NCBI RefSeq assembly: GCF_003576645.1
Contig: NC_044924.1
Coordinates: 20,464,164 to 20,528,163 of the forward strand
Direction: 5' to 3'
Source: Ipomoea triloba
Lineage: Eukaryota; Streptophyta; Magnoliopsida; Solanales; Convolvulaceae
Length of the DNA stretch: 64,000 nucleotides
Shown: one piece after another, positions 32,914 to 44,202 of the stretch
How the letters are laid out: every line of letters begins with the position of its first letter
Position numbering within the stretch: the first letter of the stretch is position 1
Notes under the pieces: generated by a model
Database searches by the model: none
What the model was told of the DNA's origin: nothing
The model's input: the letters and a program-made list of their open reading frames with translations, nothing else
Translations under genes and position numbers: made by a program

Positions 32914-34779
32914 AATTTTCCACACTTTGCTTCTTGCTTGTCCTCAAGCAAGACATTTTACTCTCTAAGCATATAAGTCTCCGAGATACTCTCCCATGCA
33001 AAATAAAGCTTTTGGCAAGTCAAAATAATGGGTGTCTAAGACTGTTGAAACGGGGGAAATCATTTTTGTTATCTATAAAGGATTTTGGTAAGATGTCAGC
33101 AACTCAAGAAATATTTTCGGGAAATAAAAACCTTTCGTAGATAAAACAAATAAAACAAGGGATCACACTTCTCACACCATACGCAAGCATGCATTTCCAA
33201 AGTTTTGGTTCACCTTTTATTTAAATAGGGCCTCTAGCCGATCCCACTAGTGGGAATGATGTGCACTAGCTAATCAACTTTCCATCCTTATACGCCAAAG
33301 CCCAACGTAAATGTAAATGAGGGTAGGGGCATGGACCACTCACCGCTTTTGGCTTAGCGCGGTCCCTCTTTCTTCTCACTTCCTAAGATAACGTCATCGA
33401 GCCACCCGACTTCACATGGAGATCCATGCTTTTTCGAAGGTCAGTGCAATGGGTACTCGAATCCTAGCAAAGCGGCTCACCTCAGCTCTATTTTCTCAAT
33501 TCTTGGGATCTTTTATGTGAACAACCAACTCTAGATAAAGCTTTTTGCTTACCGAAGACTATGGTTTGGACACAACCCAACGAATTGGCTTCCCTCAATT
33601 TTAAACTCTTTGGTGATTGGCCTTTTGCCTTTTCGACTTCTCCTCGTGTCAACCCCTCATGCCTTTTTTCTATTTAATGTTCAAGGGTTTTGTTTTCTCA
33701 TTAAGCTCACCATTAGGCTCACCTTTTGCCCCATGCCCTACCAAGGTTAGTTCAATTCCGGACCTCGCTAGTTTTATCTTTCTAAAATTAAAGAGTGCAC
33801 ACTCCCACTTCGAGAGATCCTTGACTAAGGTCCTACGTAAATAAGAGGTGAACATCATGCAAGCAGGCAAGAATATAAACTTATTTGGCTCTAAACACTC
33901 TCATGGGTGCGAAAAGTAACTTCCTCAAAGATATTTCGAGAGTAAAAAATTTTGGGCATCTAGTCAAAATTCTCCCTAGATAACACAAATAATAACTCTC
34001 TTTTCAAAACTGCAAATGCACCCGCTTATCATTCCCAAGAGCTTCAACTTCTAAAACTAAGCATGTAAGCATGTAAAGCACGAAGTGCGTCCTTTCCACA
34101 CTTTAAAGTAAACATCGTCCTCGATGTTTCTATACGTACAGGGTAAAAGAACGAAACAGGGATTCTAAGGATAGACAAATAAAAATCCCTTTCCACACTT
34201 TGGAAATTACTCTGGGATAAAGGGTTTGCATCAAACGATCCTATTAATCATGGTAAACTTAAGTATACTCATACACAAAGCTATAAAGAAAATATTTCCA
34301 CACTTTAAAGATCAAAACGGGGCTTAAAATTAGAAAAGGGATAAGAGGATAAACCAAGTATGAATCCCTCTTTCCACACTTTAGCTTCCAACATAGGCTC
34401 GCTCCCGTTATGATGCTCTATAAGAAATGGAGACATAACATACAAAAAGGGTTTTCGGAGTACTATTCAATTATTATAAGCTGATAGAAATATAAAAGCA
34501 ATAAAAGCAATAAAAATAATAAAAACTTAGATAATAAAGCATAAAAATAAGTAGAAATATTCGAATAGAAATGCAGAAAAGTAAAGCAGTTGGAAATTAA
34601 ATAACATAAAGCGATAAAGATAAATAAAGCAAAGTAAAGAGATAAAAGAAATAAAAGTCGGAACCCCGCGCATAGGGATCCTAATGTTCAGGTGGGGCTA
34701 GCAACCATAGTAACCAATAGTCAAGGAACTCAGAATCAAGTGTCAATCAGTCAAGACCGAGAAAAATTGAAGGAAGGCA
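32914..34779 (-). other. 3' non-coding region with repeated polypurine-like motifs
   Basis: The minus-strand motif AAAGTGTGGAAA occurs next to the 3' LTR (32923-32934, the likely polypurine tract) and four more times upstream (34093-34104, 34191-34202, 34295-34305, 34371-34382). Otherwise it is AT-rich with no domain; 34480-34660 is A-rich with AATAAAAG repeats. Confidence 0.6.
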
Positions 34780-36015
34780 TCACTCATCACCGAAGGGACG
34801 AAATTGACTATTGAATCTAGCTTCAAGAGCGGCAATTCTTCTATCATTATCCTCCACCGCCTGTCTCATGCAGTTGAGGTCCTCGGTGTGAACATCCTGT
34901 TTTGTGGAGATGGATGTGAAGTGGCCTTGCTGCCAAGTATGCTCCTCACGCCAATAGTTCATTTGTTCTTCATGGAGCTATCTATGAAAATTCTGTGACG
35001 CGGTCCACTCCATTGGAGTAGGGCCTTGCTCTTGTGCAGCATCCTCCTCCTCATTCTCTTCCTCGTCCTCGTTGTCGTCATTAGAGGCCTCTAGATCAGG
35101 TGCATCATCACCTCCAAGCCTTAATTCTACAGCAAAGAACTCACCCACGGAGAAAGAAATTGTACAACCATCGGATCTCTCTCCCATCAACCGGTTCAGT
35201 AGGCCTAACCCAATGCACAGTTTAGTAACAAAAGGTCCAATAAACACAGTCTGAACCTTAGGCTTTAGCTGGGTCTGGAGCCACTTCCTAGCTTGAACGC
35301 CCATGTTGATGCGAACATCATTCTCCATGCACCACATGTAGAATAGATCCTGCTTGTATACCTTGTTGCGGTTTGTGGTTCTGCCTGAGAGATTTATGGC
35401 GAAGGCTAATCTGATAGCCTTCAGAGCATTCCGGGTGATGAGCTTTGCTTTCAAATTTGAAGAGTTATATGGGGCATTGTTGGTGATTCTTCTCTAATAC
35501 TGTCTAGCAACTTCGTCAGTATCAAAATCTTCCTTGAAATCTCTGAAATATGGCATGGATACGCTTGCTGCATCATGAAAACCGAGTGTAACACCTAAAG
35601 TGTTGACAGACATACTGTAGTGGTTGCCGAAAAGAGTGAATGAAATAGACTCCCTTGCATCGTTGACTTCCCTTCTAATCTCTAGGGTCGCCAAGAACTC
35701 ATAGGTGACAGGCGCATAGGTGGGTCCTCTCCACTGAAATAGATAGCGGAGCTGTGGGTGCCTAAGGAGCATATTTACTTCTTCCAAACAACCAAATTCT
35801 CTTAAAACATTGTCCTCAAAGTGACGGCCAACAGAAAGCTGCTTCCCTTTATAGTTATCTACCGTTGCAAGTTGAATAGGTGTCAAGTGTCGCAATGACC
35901 TTGACCCCGGCTCTTGTATAGCCTGTTGAGTAGTAGCTTGTTGCCGTGTCCTAGATCGACTCGATTCTCCTACATCATGTTTTGATTTCTTTGCAAATTT
36001 TTTCGAGCGTCCCAT
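34780..36015 (-). pseudogene. Athila-type extra ORF (post-gag), two stops
   Basis: One reading frame of about 411 codons on the minus strand, broken by in-frame stops at 35494 and 34978 only. It starts MGRSKKFAKKSKHDVGESSR (basic, nuclear-localisation-like), then FGCLEEVNMLLRHPQLRYLF, TYEFLATLEIRREVNDARES, FTLFGNHYSMSVNTLGVTLG. Then come KQDLFYMWCMENDVRINMG, a long acidic run near codon 320 (DDNEDEEENEEEDAAQEQ), and a coiled-coil end (EDNDRRIAALEARFN). The FxLFGxxYxxSVxxLG pattern is that of the Athila ORF-1 family found in these gypsy elements. Its biochemical role is not known. Only two point-like lesions suggest recent decay. Confidence 0.7.
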
Positions 36016-37258
36016 CCTACAAATTTTATAAATTATTATTCATGGTAATTGGCTTTAAACAAGTCACTATCATAATAGTGCAAAATTCCTTGTCAAAATA
36101 ATGGATTTCAAACATATAGGGCTAAGAATTTTTGAAAATTTTTCCATAGTTTCCCCTATATTTTGGACAATTCTATCATAAGAATATCAACAATATCATT
36201 CCATTATCACACACATGCATAAAATCATCATAAGATATATCAATTTGATAGTCAAATAAGAAGTCAACTACAAAAGTCAAGAATTTCAAAAAGTCAACTT
36301 CATCTTCTTCCCCAAATTCAAAATTAGGGTTTGAAATTGAAAATTTAATTTGGGCAATGTAGCATGTGAAAAATCAAATTGATGGTGTATAATAGTTATA
36401 TAACAAGTTTACTCATCAATTCAAGCATCAATTTCATAATTTCAACAAGAAATCTAACAAACCCATTTGTTCATCAATGGTGTTCACACTTGAAGTTCAA
36501 GAATATATAACAATCCATCAATGTAACCATCAATAATGAAAGAAAACATCAAAGGATAGTTCTATGAAGCATTATAACCAATTTAATCATTCAAAATCAT
36601 GCTAGGCAATGTAGAATAAATTTCACATTCAAGCTCTTCCAAACTCATGAATATTCAAGGATAAAGAGTTAAAAAGATGAAAAATTACCTTGATGTTGAT
36701 GTTTTGATCTTCCTTGAAGGTAAAAAGTAAGAAATATGTTCAAACCTTGAGTTTGGTTCTTCCTTGCGTGGAGAAGAGAAGAGAAAAATGGTGTTTTGGG
36801 GCTAGGGGGCGTAGAGTGGCCGAACAAGGGTTTTAAACCCGTAGGGGGCCTTCCACGCCGGTCACACACGTGTGACCGTGCGTGGGAGCTCTCTGCCTCG
36901 CTCCCACGCATGGCAACACGCGTGTGAGCGTGCGCGGGAGGCTACTGCCTCGTTCCCACGCACGGCTACACACCTGTGAGCCTCGTGTAGGTCCACTGCA
37001 TTGTTTTCTTCCGATTTTTGGCCTTGCCTTCCATACCTATGTCCATATTTAACCTTTCCAAAGCAATTTTTAGTCCCGACTCCTACAAGTTAGTCCTCAA
37101 AACATGGTTCCATATGATTGTAGCAATTTATTAGAACAAAAACATTAAAAACTAAAGCATAAAAATAATGTAAAAATATTTATTAAAACCTTGAGTTGCC
37201 TCCCAAGTAGCGCCACGGTTTACGTCATTGGCTAGACGCATCATTCCTTGGTTGAAAT
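36016..37258 (-). other. Spacer where pol would be expected
   Basis: 1.2 kb without RT or integrase motifs. 36845-36990 carries three GC-rich near-palindromes (TCACACACGTGTGA, CAACACGCGTGTGAGCG, GGCTACACACCTGTGAGCC), the same type as in the LTRs of this and the other Athila-type element. The ORF at 36669-36911 crosses them and is not credible. Confidence 0.6.
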
Positions 37259-39847
37259 TCAATCATATTCCTTGGTAGTGGGTAGAAAGCATTTTGGTAC
37301 CCACGTGTTTTTCCAGGTAAGCTTATCATTCTTCCGCTTCGGTTTTGGTTTCACCTTTGATTTGACCTTTGCCCTTTCATCATCATCAGTTCCTTCTTTT
37401 GCTTTTTCCTTGTCGTCATTTGTGGCTTGTCCCTCGAATCTTAGGGTAATTTCTCCTGAACTAACATCTATTCGTGCACGACAAGTAGCCAGAAATGGTA
37501 TTCCGAGAATTAAGGATTCACGGGGATCATCATCTCCCATCTTGCAGACAATAAAACCGACAGGTACAAGAAATTTCCCTATTCTTATTAAAACATCTTC
37601 CGCTAAGCCTTCAGGATACCGTGTGGTTCCGTCAGCTAAACGTAGAGTCAGCCTCGTCGGTTTCAGACGTGGTAAGTTCAGTTTTTCAAAAAGATTTAAA
37701 GACATGACATTAATAGAAGCACCAAGATCAGCAAGGGCATTTCTAGGTTTCATGTTCTGTATAGAACAAGGGATCAATAAAGCTCCAGGGTCACCCTTCT
37801 TTTTGGGGTTTCCCTCAGTTAAACAAGCCGCAGATTCTTGGCTCAAACAGGTAAAATTATCACAAATGTCATTCTCAAACAATTCACGGTATTCTTTGCT
37901 ATTGAAAAAATTTCGAATCAAAGCTTTAATTGTACCTTCCCGGGCTGTTTCTTTCTCTTTTGAACTTTTGATGTTGTCTCGTGGTAGCTACTTTTCTTTC
38001 GGGCATTCTTCCGAAGTGGTTTTCTCCTTGTGTTCTTTCATTGATATGGTGCACGAGCTGTTCGCATTCTTCAATTCAAGATTTGGACTACAAGAGGTAG
38101 TCTTGTTTCTTTGGTCATCTACCTTACATTGACATGTTCCACAGATAGCATCCATTGGATCACACTTCTCATGAGTTTCTTCTTTGGCATCAATGGCGTT
38201 GACTCTCTCTTTCGGATTGTTTTCAGTATTACTCGGGAGTTGTCCGTAGTGGCGATCTGACATCATCTTAAACATTTGAGAAATTTGATTCTCAATTGTC
38301 TTAAGCGTGGCCTTAGACTCTTGTCGAAGACTAGAAATTTCTTGTCTAATCTCTTGAGTAATCTCTTGTTTCAGATTTGCCCGATCATTTTTCAGTTCCA
38401 TGATCGTCCTTGTAAGTCTTTCATCTACTTCACGGATGTCATCCCTCCTTTGTTGAGTAAAATCAAGTTGAGAGTCATATTGTGGCCTGAACTAGGTCAT
38501 TTGATTTCCATTTCCTTGGTTTTGATTGTGCATCAGTCTGTTCTTGTCATTTTGTCCATATGCAGGCTTGTGTCCATAATTGTATTGTCTTTGCGCTTGA
38601 TATCCGTCATTGTGGTTATTGTTCCAACCCTCTCCTTGTTTCCAATTGTTGTTTGATCTTTGGTTTTGTCCATAAGCATTGAAGTTGGAGTTCCTTTGAT
38701 AATCTACCGCCTCAATTTGTTCAGATGCAGACGTAGAAGTGCAAATATTGGTGTCATGAGGTCCTCCACAGATATTACAATAAAGTGCCAAGGCCATGCA
38801 AGGCTTGGGCTTTCCTTCCATTTTTTCTACCATAGCCTGTAGCTTTTTGATTTCGTGATTCATTGCTTCGATTTTGGCCTCACTTGCCACTCGATTATGA
38901 ACTTCATAAATTCCTCAATGATCTCATCTTCGTTTATACCAACAGGATGTGTTTTTAGATATTCTCTCGATTAGTTCCTCAACCTCTTGCAAAGCTAGGG
39001 AGACAAAGGCACCGCTGGAGGATGAGTCAAGTGACATCTTTCCTTCATCCGTCAACCCTCCATAGAATGAGCTAATCATGTCCCAGGGGTGCATCAGATC
39101 TTGTGGGCATTGCCTTTTAAGAACTTTGAATCTTCGCCAAGCCTCTCCCAAACTTTCAAGTCTTCCTTGTTTGAATTCTTGTATCAACCTTCTGATCCTC
39201 ATAGTTTTTGTGATGGGAAAGAACTCGTTCATGAATTCACGATGCAACTGTTTCCACGTTCTGAAATGATTGTCGTCTTGGCTTTCCAACCATCGTGCTG
39301 CCTCTCCTATAACTGAAAATGGGAATAATTTGAGTCGAACTATTTCCTCGCTAACACCTTCTTGTCTGTACATCCCACATGCTCGTATAAACCTTGTGAT
39401 GTGTGCGTTGGGATCTTCAGATGGTAATCCCGAGTATTGACTATTTTGAACCAGTGTGAGAATAGTTGGATGCACGTGAAAGTTGACGTTCTCCATTGGA
39501 GGTACATAGATTGAGTTGTGCATGTTAAAATCCGGAGTTATGTAATCTGCAATTGATCTTTGTGGTTCTTGAGGATTTCCATAATATTCCTCTTCACGAA
39601 TGTTCTCTTGATTATTTGCTCTGTTAGCTTGTGGTTCTTCAATGATCGGTTCTTCATGGTTAATCGGTACTTGTGGATTAATTGGAACTGGGGGTGGATT
39701 TGGTACTGTTGTGCCTCTTCCTTGTGGATTTCTTGTTGCGCTTGATAAAGCCATTAGTGATCCTTGGGTATTTTTCCTTCTAGTTGCTCTATTAATTTCA
39801 GGAATGTAGGGTAGTAAACCTTGGTTTCCTTTTGCTCTCGTGTGCAT
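37259..39847 (-). pseudogene. Athila-type gag-protease, few stops
   Basis: All pieces (39847-38924, 38890-38492, 38401-37988, 37921-37259) share one frame of about 863 codons, with only a few in-frame stops. N-terminus MHTRAKGNQGLLPYIPEINR. Gag core MHNSIYVPPMENVNFHVHP, HITRFIRACGMYR, LFPFSVIGEAARWLES, FFPITKTMRIRRLIQEFKQG. CCHC knuckle CNICGGPHDTNIC at about 38770. Asn/Gln-rich linker. Aspartic protease with ALADLGASINVMSLNLF (the D-L-G-A form seen in Athila) and SLILGIPFLAT. It ends with a Lys-rich tail and no RT. The usual Athila gag-pol would continue into pol here. Confidence 0.85.
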
Positions 39848-40024
39848 TCACCTAGTAAAATTATCAATGAAACAAAAATGTCCACAATTGACTAGAAGTA
39901 GTCAATTGGGTTAGTAGCAAAAACAAGTAAAAACGAAATAAAATTAAATGGAATGGATTAACATTTCTCAAATCTAGCATTCATTCAATCAAAGTAAACA
40001 AAAACATATGACAACCTATTGCCC

Positions 40025-40042
40025 TCCCCAGCAACAGCGCCA
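40025..40042 (-). other. Primer-binding site (tRNA-Asp-like)
   Basis: Minus strand TGGCGCTGTTGCTGGGGA, three bases after the LTR end. Two differences from TGGCGCCGTTGCCGGGGA. Confidence 0.82.
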
Positions 40043-40045
40043 TTC

Positions 40046-41367
40046 TGACAACAACTTGCGTGCATAGGGTTAAATGTCAAAAGATATTTATGTTAAAACG
40101 GAAAGTCTGTGACTCCCCGAGTGTCAGTCTCGAAGGAGGGACGTGGAGGTGTGTCAAACATTCGAGAGTTTACTTGATTGGATCATGCATAGGACTCGAG
40201 TGTGGTGAAGGGTGATTTGTGATTGAGAGTAGTTCATTGGTTGGTTTGAGTGCAAGAGAATAGTAAAGTAAAAGTGATTTTGTGAATATGTAAAAGGGGT
40301 AGGGATTGGATAGTGTTCATGAATATTGCATAGTGAGAGTCTAAGGTCATGGATTAGGATTGCTAGGATATTGTCTATTCAAGAGTGTGTTGTCTTAGTC
40401 CTTTTCCACCTTGTGTACTAAGGCTTCTTTGACATAGGAGTGCCTTCAAGCATCCAAAGTTCTAAGAGGAATTTTATCAAACACTTAAGCTACACACTAT
40501 CCTACTATTCTTAAGAAGTCCATATGAACTTTGATTGTGTAAAGCTTCAAATCCTAACTCTAATCAAAGACATGAAAGAGTCAAGAGTTCAATCTCTCAT
40601 CTAGATTGGCCAAATCCAAATAAGATCTCATCAAAACAACAATCAAAAGACAAGAATAGATAATCCATCAACACAAACTCATAGATCCAAGATATAGAAA
40701 TAAAATCATCACAAAAGCAATATTCAATCACACAATCCAAATCCCTAGACTAAACTAGCTACTCATGATATGAAATGCAAGCAAAAGCTAATTTAATCCA
40801 AGAACAAGATAGCTAAAATTATATAAATGAAATAGAGATCACCTAGAGAGAAGAAGATCTTCAATCCAAGCTTGTTGTCTTCTACAATGGAGATTGATCT
40901 AATCTAAAAACTAAGAAAAATGGAGAAAGTTCTCCAAAGGAAAAACTAAGAAAAGGGAAAACTAAAAATTCTGGAATCCTCTCTGAAAATTCATCAAAGG
41001 GGTTTAAATAGTCTCCGAAATGACAACCCTAGCTGAAATTCGCGCATTGCAATCTCCACGCCTCTCACACGCATGTGAGCGTGCGTGGGGAGCTTCTGGT
41101 AAGTTTCCACGCTTGCTCACACGCATGTGGCCTTCCAGATTGGTCCTCCGGGGCTCCGCTCTTGCCTGGTTTGCTCTTAAAGCTCATCTTTTGGTCCTAT
41201 TCGCTCCCGGGGCTCCTGTTTTACTTCTTTTAAGCTAAAAGTAGCTTCCGTGCATCAGTTAGTGATTTTCAAGCATTTACGCACATAATTTACCAAATAA
41301 GGATGCTATAGACGCGATAAAACACCCTAAAATGTGCCTGAAATAAGGGTATCTCGGAGTCTTATCA
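40046..41367 (-). repeat. 5' LTR of the Athila-type element, 1322 bp
   Basis: Same ends and order as the other LTR. Here the palindrome has a G-to-A change (CTCACACGCATGTGAG at 41064-41079). Confidence 0.92.
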
Positions 41368-43465
41368 ATGCTGTCCACACTGCTGCTTTCTTGATTAACC
41401 GTCTACCCACAAGAGTACTCTAAGGCCAGAATCCGTGCCACTTGGTATATTCGTCCAGTTCCTTGTTTTCCCTCTCTCCTAGGGTGTTTGGGTGTACTTG
41501 TTTCGTTCATGATGTCCGTCCTCAAAAGGGCAAACTTGATCCTAGATCTCTCAAGTGCATATTTTTGGGGTATTCTAACACTCAAAAAGGGTATCGGTGT
41601 TATTCTCTAGACTTAGGGAGATACTTGGTGTCTGCTGATGTGTCATTCTTTGAGGACACTGTGTTTAAAGACGTTTTCTATCCTTCGGATTATAGTTCGG
41701 TATCAGATGATTTTCTTACATATACTGTTATTGTTCCTTCTATGAGTAGGCCTCCCGTTACACAGGTTTATCATAGGCAACCAAGAGAAGTTGAAACACC
41801 AGTAGCTTTACCAGTTCCACCAGTAAATCCTCCCTTGCTAGAGACTTCGTCGACAGATCAAGAGCTTCCGATTGCCCTACGTAAAGGTAAATGTCGTTGT
41901 GTTCATCCCATTTCGTCCTTTGTGTCATATACTAGTTTGTCTTCCTCTTCACGTGCGTTTTTGTCTCGGTTAGAGTCAGTCTCAGTTCCAAAGTCTGTGA
42001 ACCAAGCTATGTGCCATGATGGTTGGAGGCAAGCAATGAGCGTGGAGATGGTTGCCCTAGAAGAAAACCGAACGTGGGATTTAGTTGATCTCCCGCCCGG
42101 TAAAGTGGCTATTGGGTGCAAGTGGGTTTATGTTGTTAAGATGAACAGTGATGGCTCTGTTGCCAGGCTCAAAGCACGCTTGGTGACTAAGGGATATGCT
42201 CAGACATATGGTATATATTATACCGAAACCTTTTCCCCGGTGGCTAAGTTAACTTCTGTACGCATATTTATATCTTTGGATGTTGTTAATCACTGGCATT
42301 TGTACCAGTTAGATGTGAAAAACGCGTTTTTGCATGGTGATCTGCTTGAGGAGGTTTACATGGAGCAACCGCCCGAGTTTATTGCTCAGGGGGAGTCTAG
42401 GAAGGTGTGCAAACTAAAGAAGTCTCTATACGGTTTGAGACAGTCCCCACGTGCATGGTTTGGGAGGTTTAGTAGTGCTGTTATGGAGTTTGGGATGCGA
42501 TGGAGTGCGTGTGATCATACTGTCTTTTATAAACATACTAACCATAGGTAGCGATGCAAGTGGAATTGATAGTCTGAAGTCATTCCTTGGGGCGGAGTTT
42601 CATACTAAAGATCTGGGAGTATTGAAGAATTTTTTGGGTATTGAAGTTGCTCGCTCCAAGAAAGGAATATTTCTCTCACAGAGGAAATATGTGTTGGACC
42701 TTCTTGATGATACGGGGTTACTTGGGTCCAGACCATGTGATACGCCTATGGAACAAGGTGTCAAGCTTGTAGCAGGTGAAGGGGAGATGTTTGAAGATCC
42801 TGAAAGGTATAGGAGATTAGTGGGGAAGTTAAACTACCTCACGATTACTCGTCCGGATATTGTGTTTCCAGTAAACGTGGTAAGTCAGTTTATGAGTTCG
42901 CCTACACAGACTCATTAGGACGCAGCTGTTCACATTGTGAAGTATTTGAAAGGTGCACATGGGAAAGGGATCCTTTATGTTGATCATGGACACACAGGTG
43001 TTGAGGTTTTTTGTGATGCAGATTGGGCTGGGTCGCCTGACGACAGGATATTGTGTGTTTGTGGGAGGTAACTTAGTCTCGTGGAATAGTAAGAAGTAGA
43101 GCGTTGTAGCTCGGTCAAGTGCAGAGTCCGAGTATAGAGCTATGGCCCATGTGACTAGTGAAATAGTATGGGTGCATAATGTTCTAAAAGAGGTATGTGT
43201 GGAGGTGAAGTTACCTATTAAGTTGTGGTGTGACAATCGTGCAGCTATACATATCACGAACAACCCAGTTTTTCATGAGCAGACGAAACACATCGAGGTT
43301 GATTGTCATTTTATACGAGAAAAAGTTCAACAGGGGTTGATATCTGTTGTGCATGTCCGTAGTGGTGATCAGCTAGCTGACATGTTCACTAAAGGGCTGA
43401 GTGGGAATCGAATTTCATATATATGTAACAAGCTGGGCATGTTTGATATCTATGCTCCAGCTTGA
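41368..43465 (+). pseudogene. Copia integrase end, RT and RNase H; RT active site deleted
   Basis: Resumes with integrase C-terminus (VFGCTCFVHDV; KCIFLGYSNTQKGYRCY). The RT follows from about 42000: GCKWVYVVKMNSDGSVARLK, KARLVTKGYAQ, QLDVKNAFLHGDL, LKKSLYGLRQSPRAWF, ending DHTVFYKHTNHR at 42550. The next recognisable residues are GSDASGIDSLKSFLG in another frame, so the block that carries the catalytic Y-x-D-D (VYVDDI in this family) is missing. RNase H follows with ADWAGSPDDR, SVVARSSAESEYRAM and NNPVFHEQTKHIEVDCH; stops and frameshifts occur near 42918 and 43050-43100. The last ORF ends MFDIYAPA, eight bases before the 3' LTR. Confidence 0.9.
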
Positions 43466-43472
43466 GGGGGAG
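43461..43472 (+). other. Polypurine tract of the copia element
   Basis: TTGAGGGGGAG directly before the 3' LTR. Confidence 0.8.
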
Positions 43473-43653
43473 TGTTAGAGGATTTAGGTGGCAGGTGAGA
43501 GAATCAGTCTCACGCCTTAGAATTAGATATTTGAATTATGTGGCTCAATTCAATCATTAGCTTTTGTATAAATAGTTCTTTCTCCCTATACATTGAACAC
43601 ACAGAAATATAGAAGAACACACTCTAGAATTCAAACCTATTCACTGTTTAACA
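43473..43653 (+). repeat. 3' LTR of the copia element, 181 bp
   Basis: Matches 29163-29341 apart from 8 substitutions and one 2-bp insertion. Confidence 0.92.
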
Positions 43654-43658
43654 AGTAC

Positions 43659-44194
43659 TGAGTAGCTGATTGTTGAGTGTTGAAATCCTCATTCTGATTT
43701 GTTGTGAACTGTCAACTGTTTTCAGTGTTTTGTAAATTGTAACCTTTAATTTGGATTTTGGAGTTAGGCAGTTATACTATCCACTTGACACTTTGATTAG
43801 TTTGGTATTTTGGATTTTAAAGTTTAAACTTTAGACTTTGGACTTTTAATATTTTGTTATTTGTAGCTTTGTCAATTTTAAGTTTGTAATTTACTAATTT
43901 AGATTTTAGTAATTTAGTTTGTATTTTCTAAGTTGTAAGTTTGTTACAATGTTACTTGTAACTTTGTAAGTATAACTTAGTTAAATCTTTTATAGTTTAT
44001 TAGTTTAGGTTAATTTTTAAATTTTTAATTATTTTTTTTGCTAATTCGAACAATACCCGAAATCTGATTAAAATCGTCCGAAATTTGAACATGATAAATC
44101 CGAAGTGTTTGGATTTAAAGATAGCAACCGAACTCCGAACGAGTGGGCGATCCGTAAAACCGATCCGCCCGAACCCGTCCACTGCACACCCCTA
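43659..44194 (+). other. 3' end of the hAT transposon
   Basis: T-rich, with repeated TTGTAACTTTG/TAATTTAG words, then a subterminal CCGAA-rich part and the inverted terminal repeat at 44183-44194. No gene. Confidence 0.6.
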
Positions 44195-44202
44195 GCTCGG
44201 CG

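Larger units (their letters stand above)
31593..41367 (-). mobile_element. Pol-less Athila-type gypsy element, 9.8 kb
   Basis: LTRs at 40046-41367 (5', minus orientation) and 31593-32913 (3'), with TSD ATGCT at 31588-31592 and 41368-41372. About 29 differences in 1321 bp by eye (about 98% identity), so it is the youngest large insertion in the nest. The tRNA-Asp-like primer site is at 40025-40042. Coding order on the minus strand is gag-protease (39847-37259), then directly an Athila-type extra ORF (36015-34780). RT, RNase H and integrase are absent, so any movement needed a helper. Confidence 0.9.
29163..43653 (+). mobile_element. Ty1/copia element, 4.7 kb net, split by an Athila-type insertion
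   Basis: LTRs at 29163-29341 and 43473-43653 (TGTTAGAGG...TTTAACA; 8 substitutions and one 2-base indel by eye, about 95% identical). Exact 5-bp TSD AGTAC at 29158-29162 and 43654-43658. Primer site TGGTATCAGAGC (initiator Met tRNA) and polypurine GAGGGGGAG before the 3' LTR. The Athila-type element with its TSD copy (31593-41372) interrupts the integrase. Net length 4.71 kb is normal for the family. Confidence 0.93.
11643..44194 (+). mobile_element. hAT transposon, about 5 kb net, swollen to 32.6 kb by nested insertions
   Basis: The ends are perfect 12-bp inverted repeats TAGGGGTGTGCA / TGCACACCCCTA, flanked by an exact 8-bp TSD GCTCGGCG at 11635-11642 and 44195-44202. Removing the nested elements (12555-13225, 13410-22092, 22403-22757, 25843-29121 and 29163-43653, each with its TSD where present) leaves about 5.06 kb, a normal size for an autonomous plant hAT. 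The matching transposase relic is at 22901-25054 in plus orientation. Subterminal regions on both sides carry CCGAA/CCCGA words (AACCCGAAATT near 11814, CCCGAACCCG near 44168), as expected for hAT transposase binding sites. It sits in the gag/leader region of an older gypsy element. Confidence 0.88.

Noticed and set aside
37248..38132. 294-codon plus-strand ORF
   Set aside because: Antisense shadow of the Athila gag-protease frame, which has the zinc knuckle and protease motifs.
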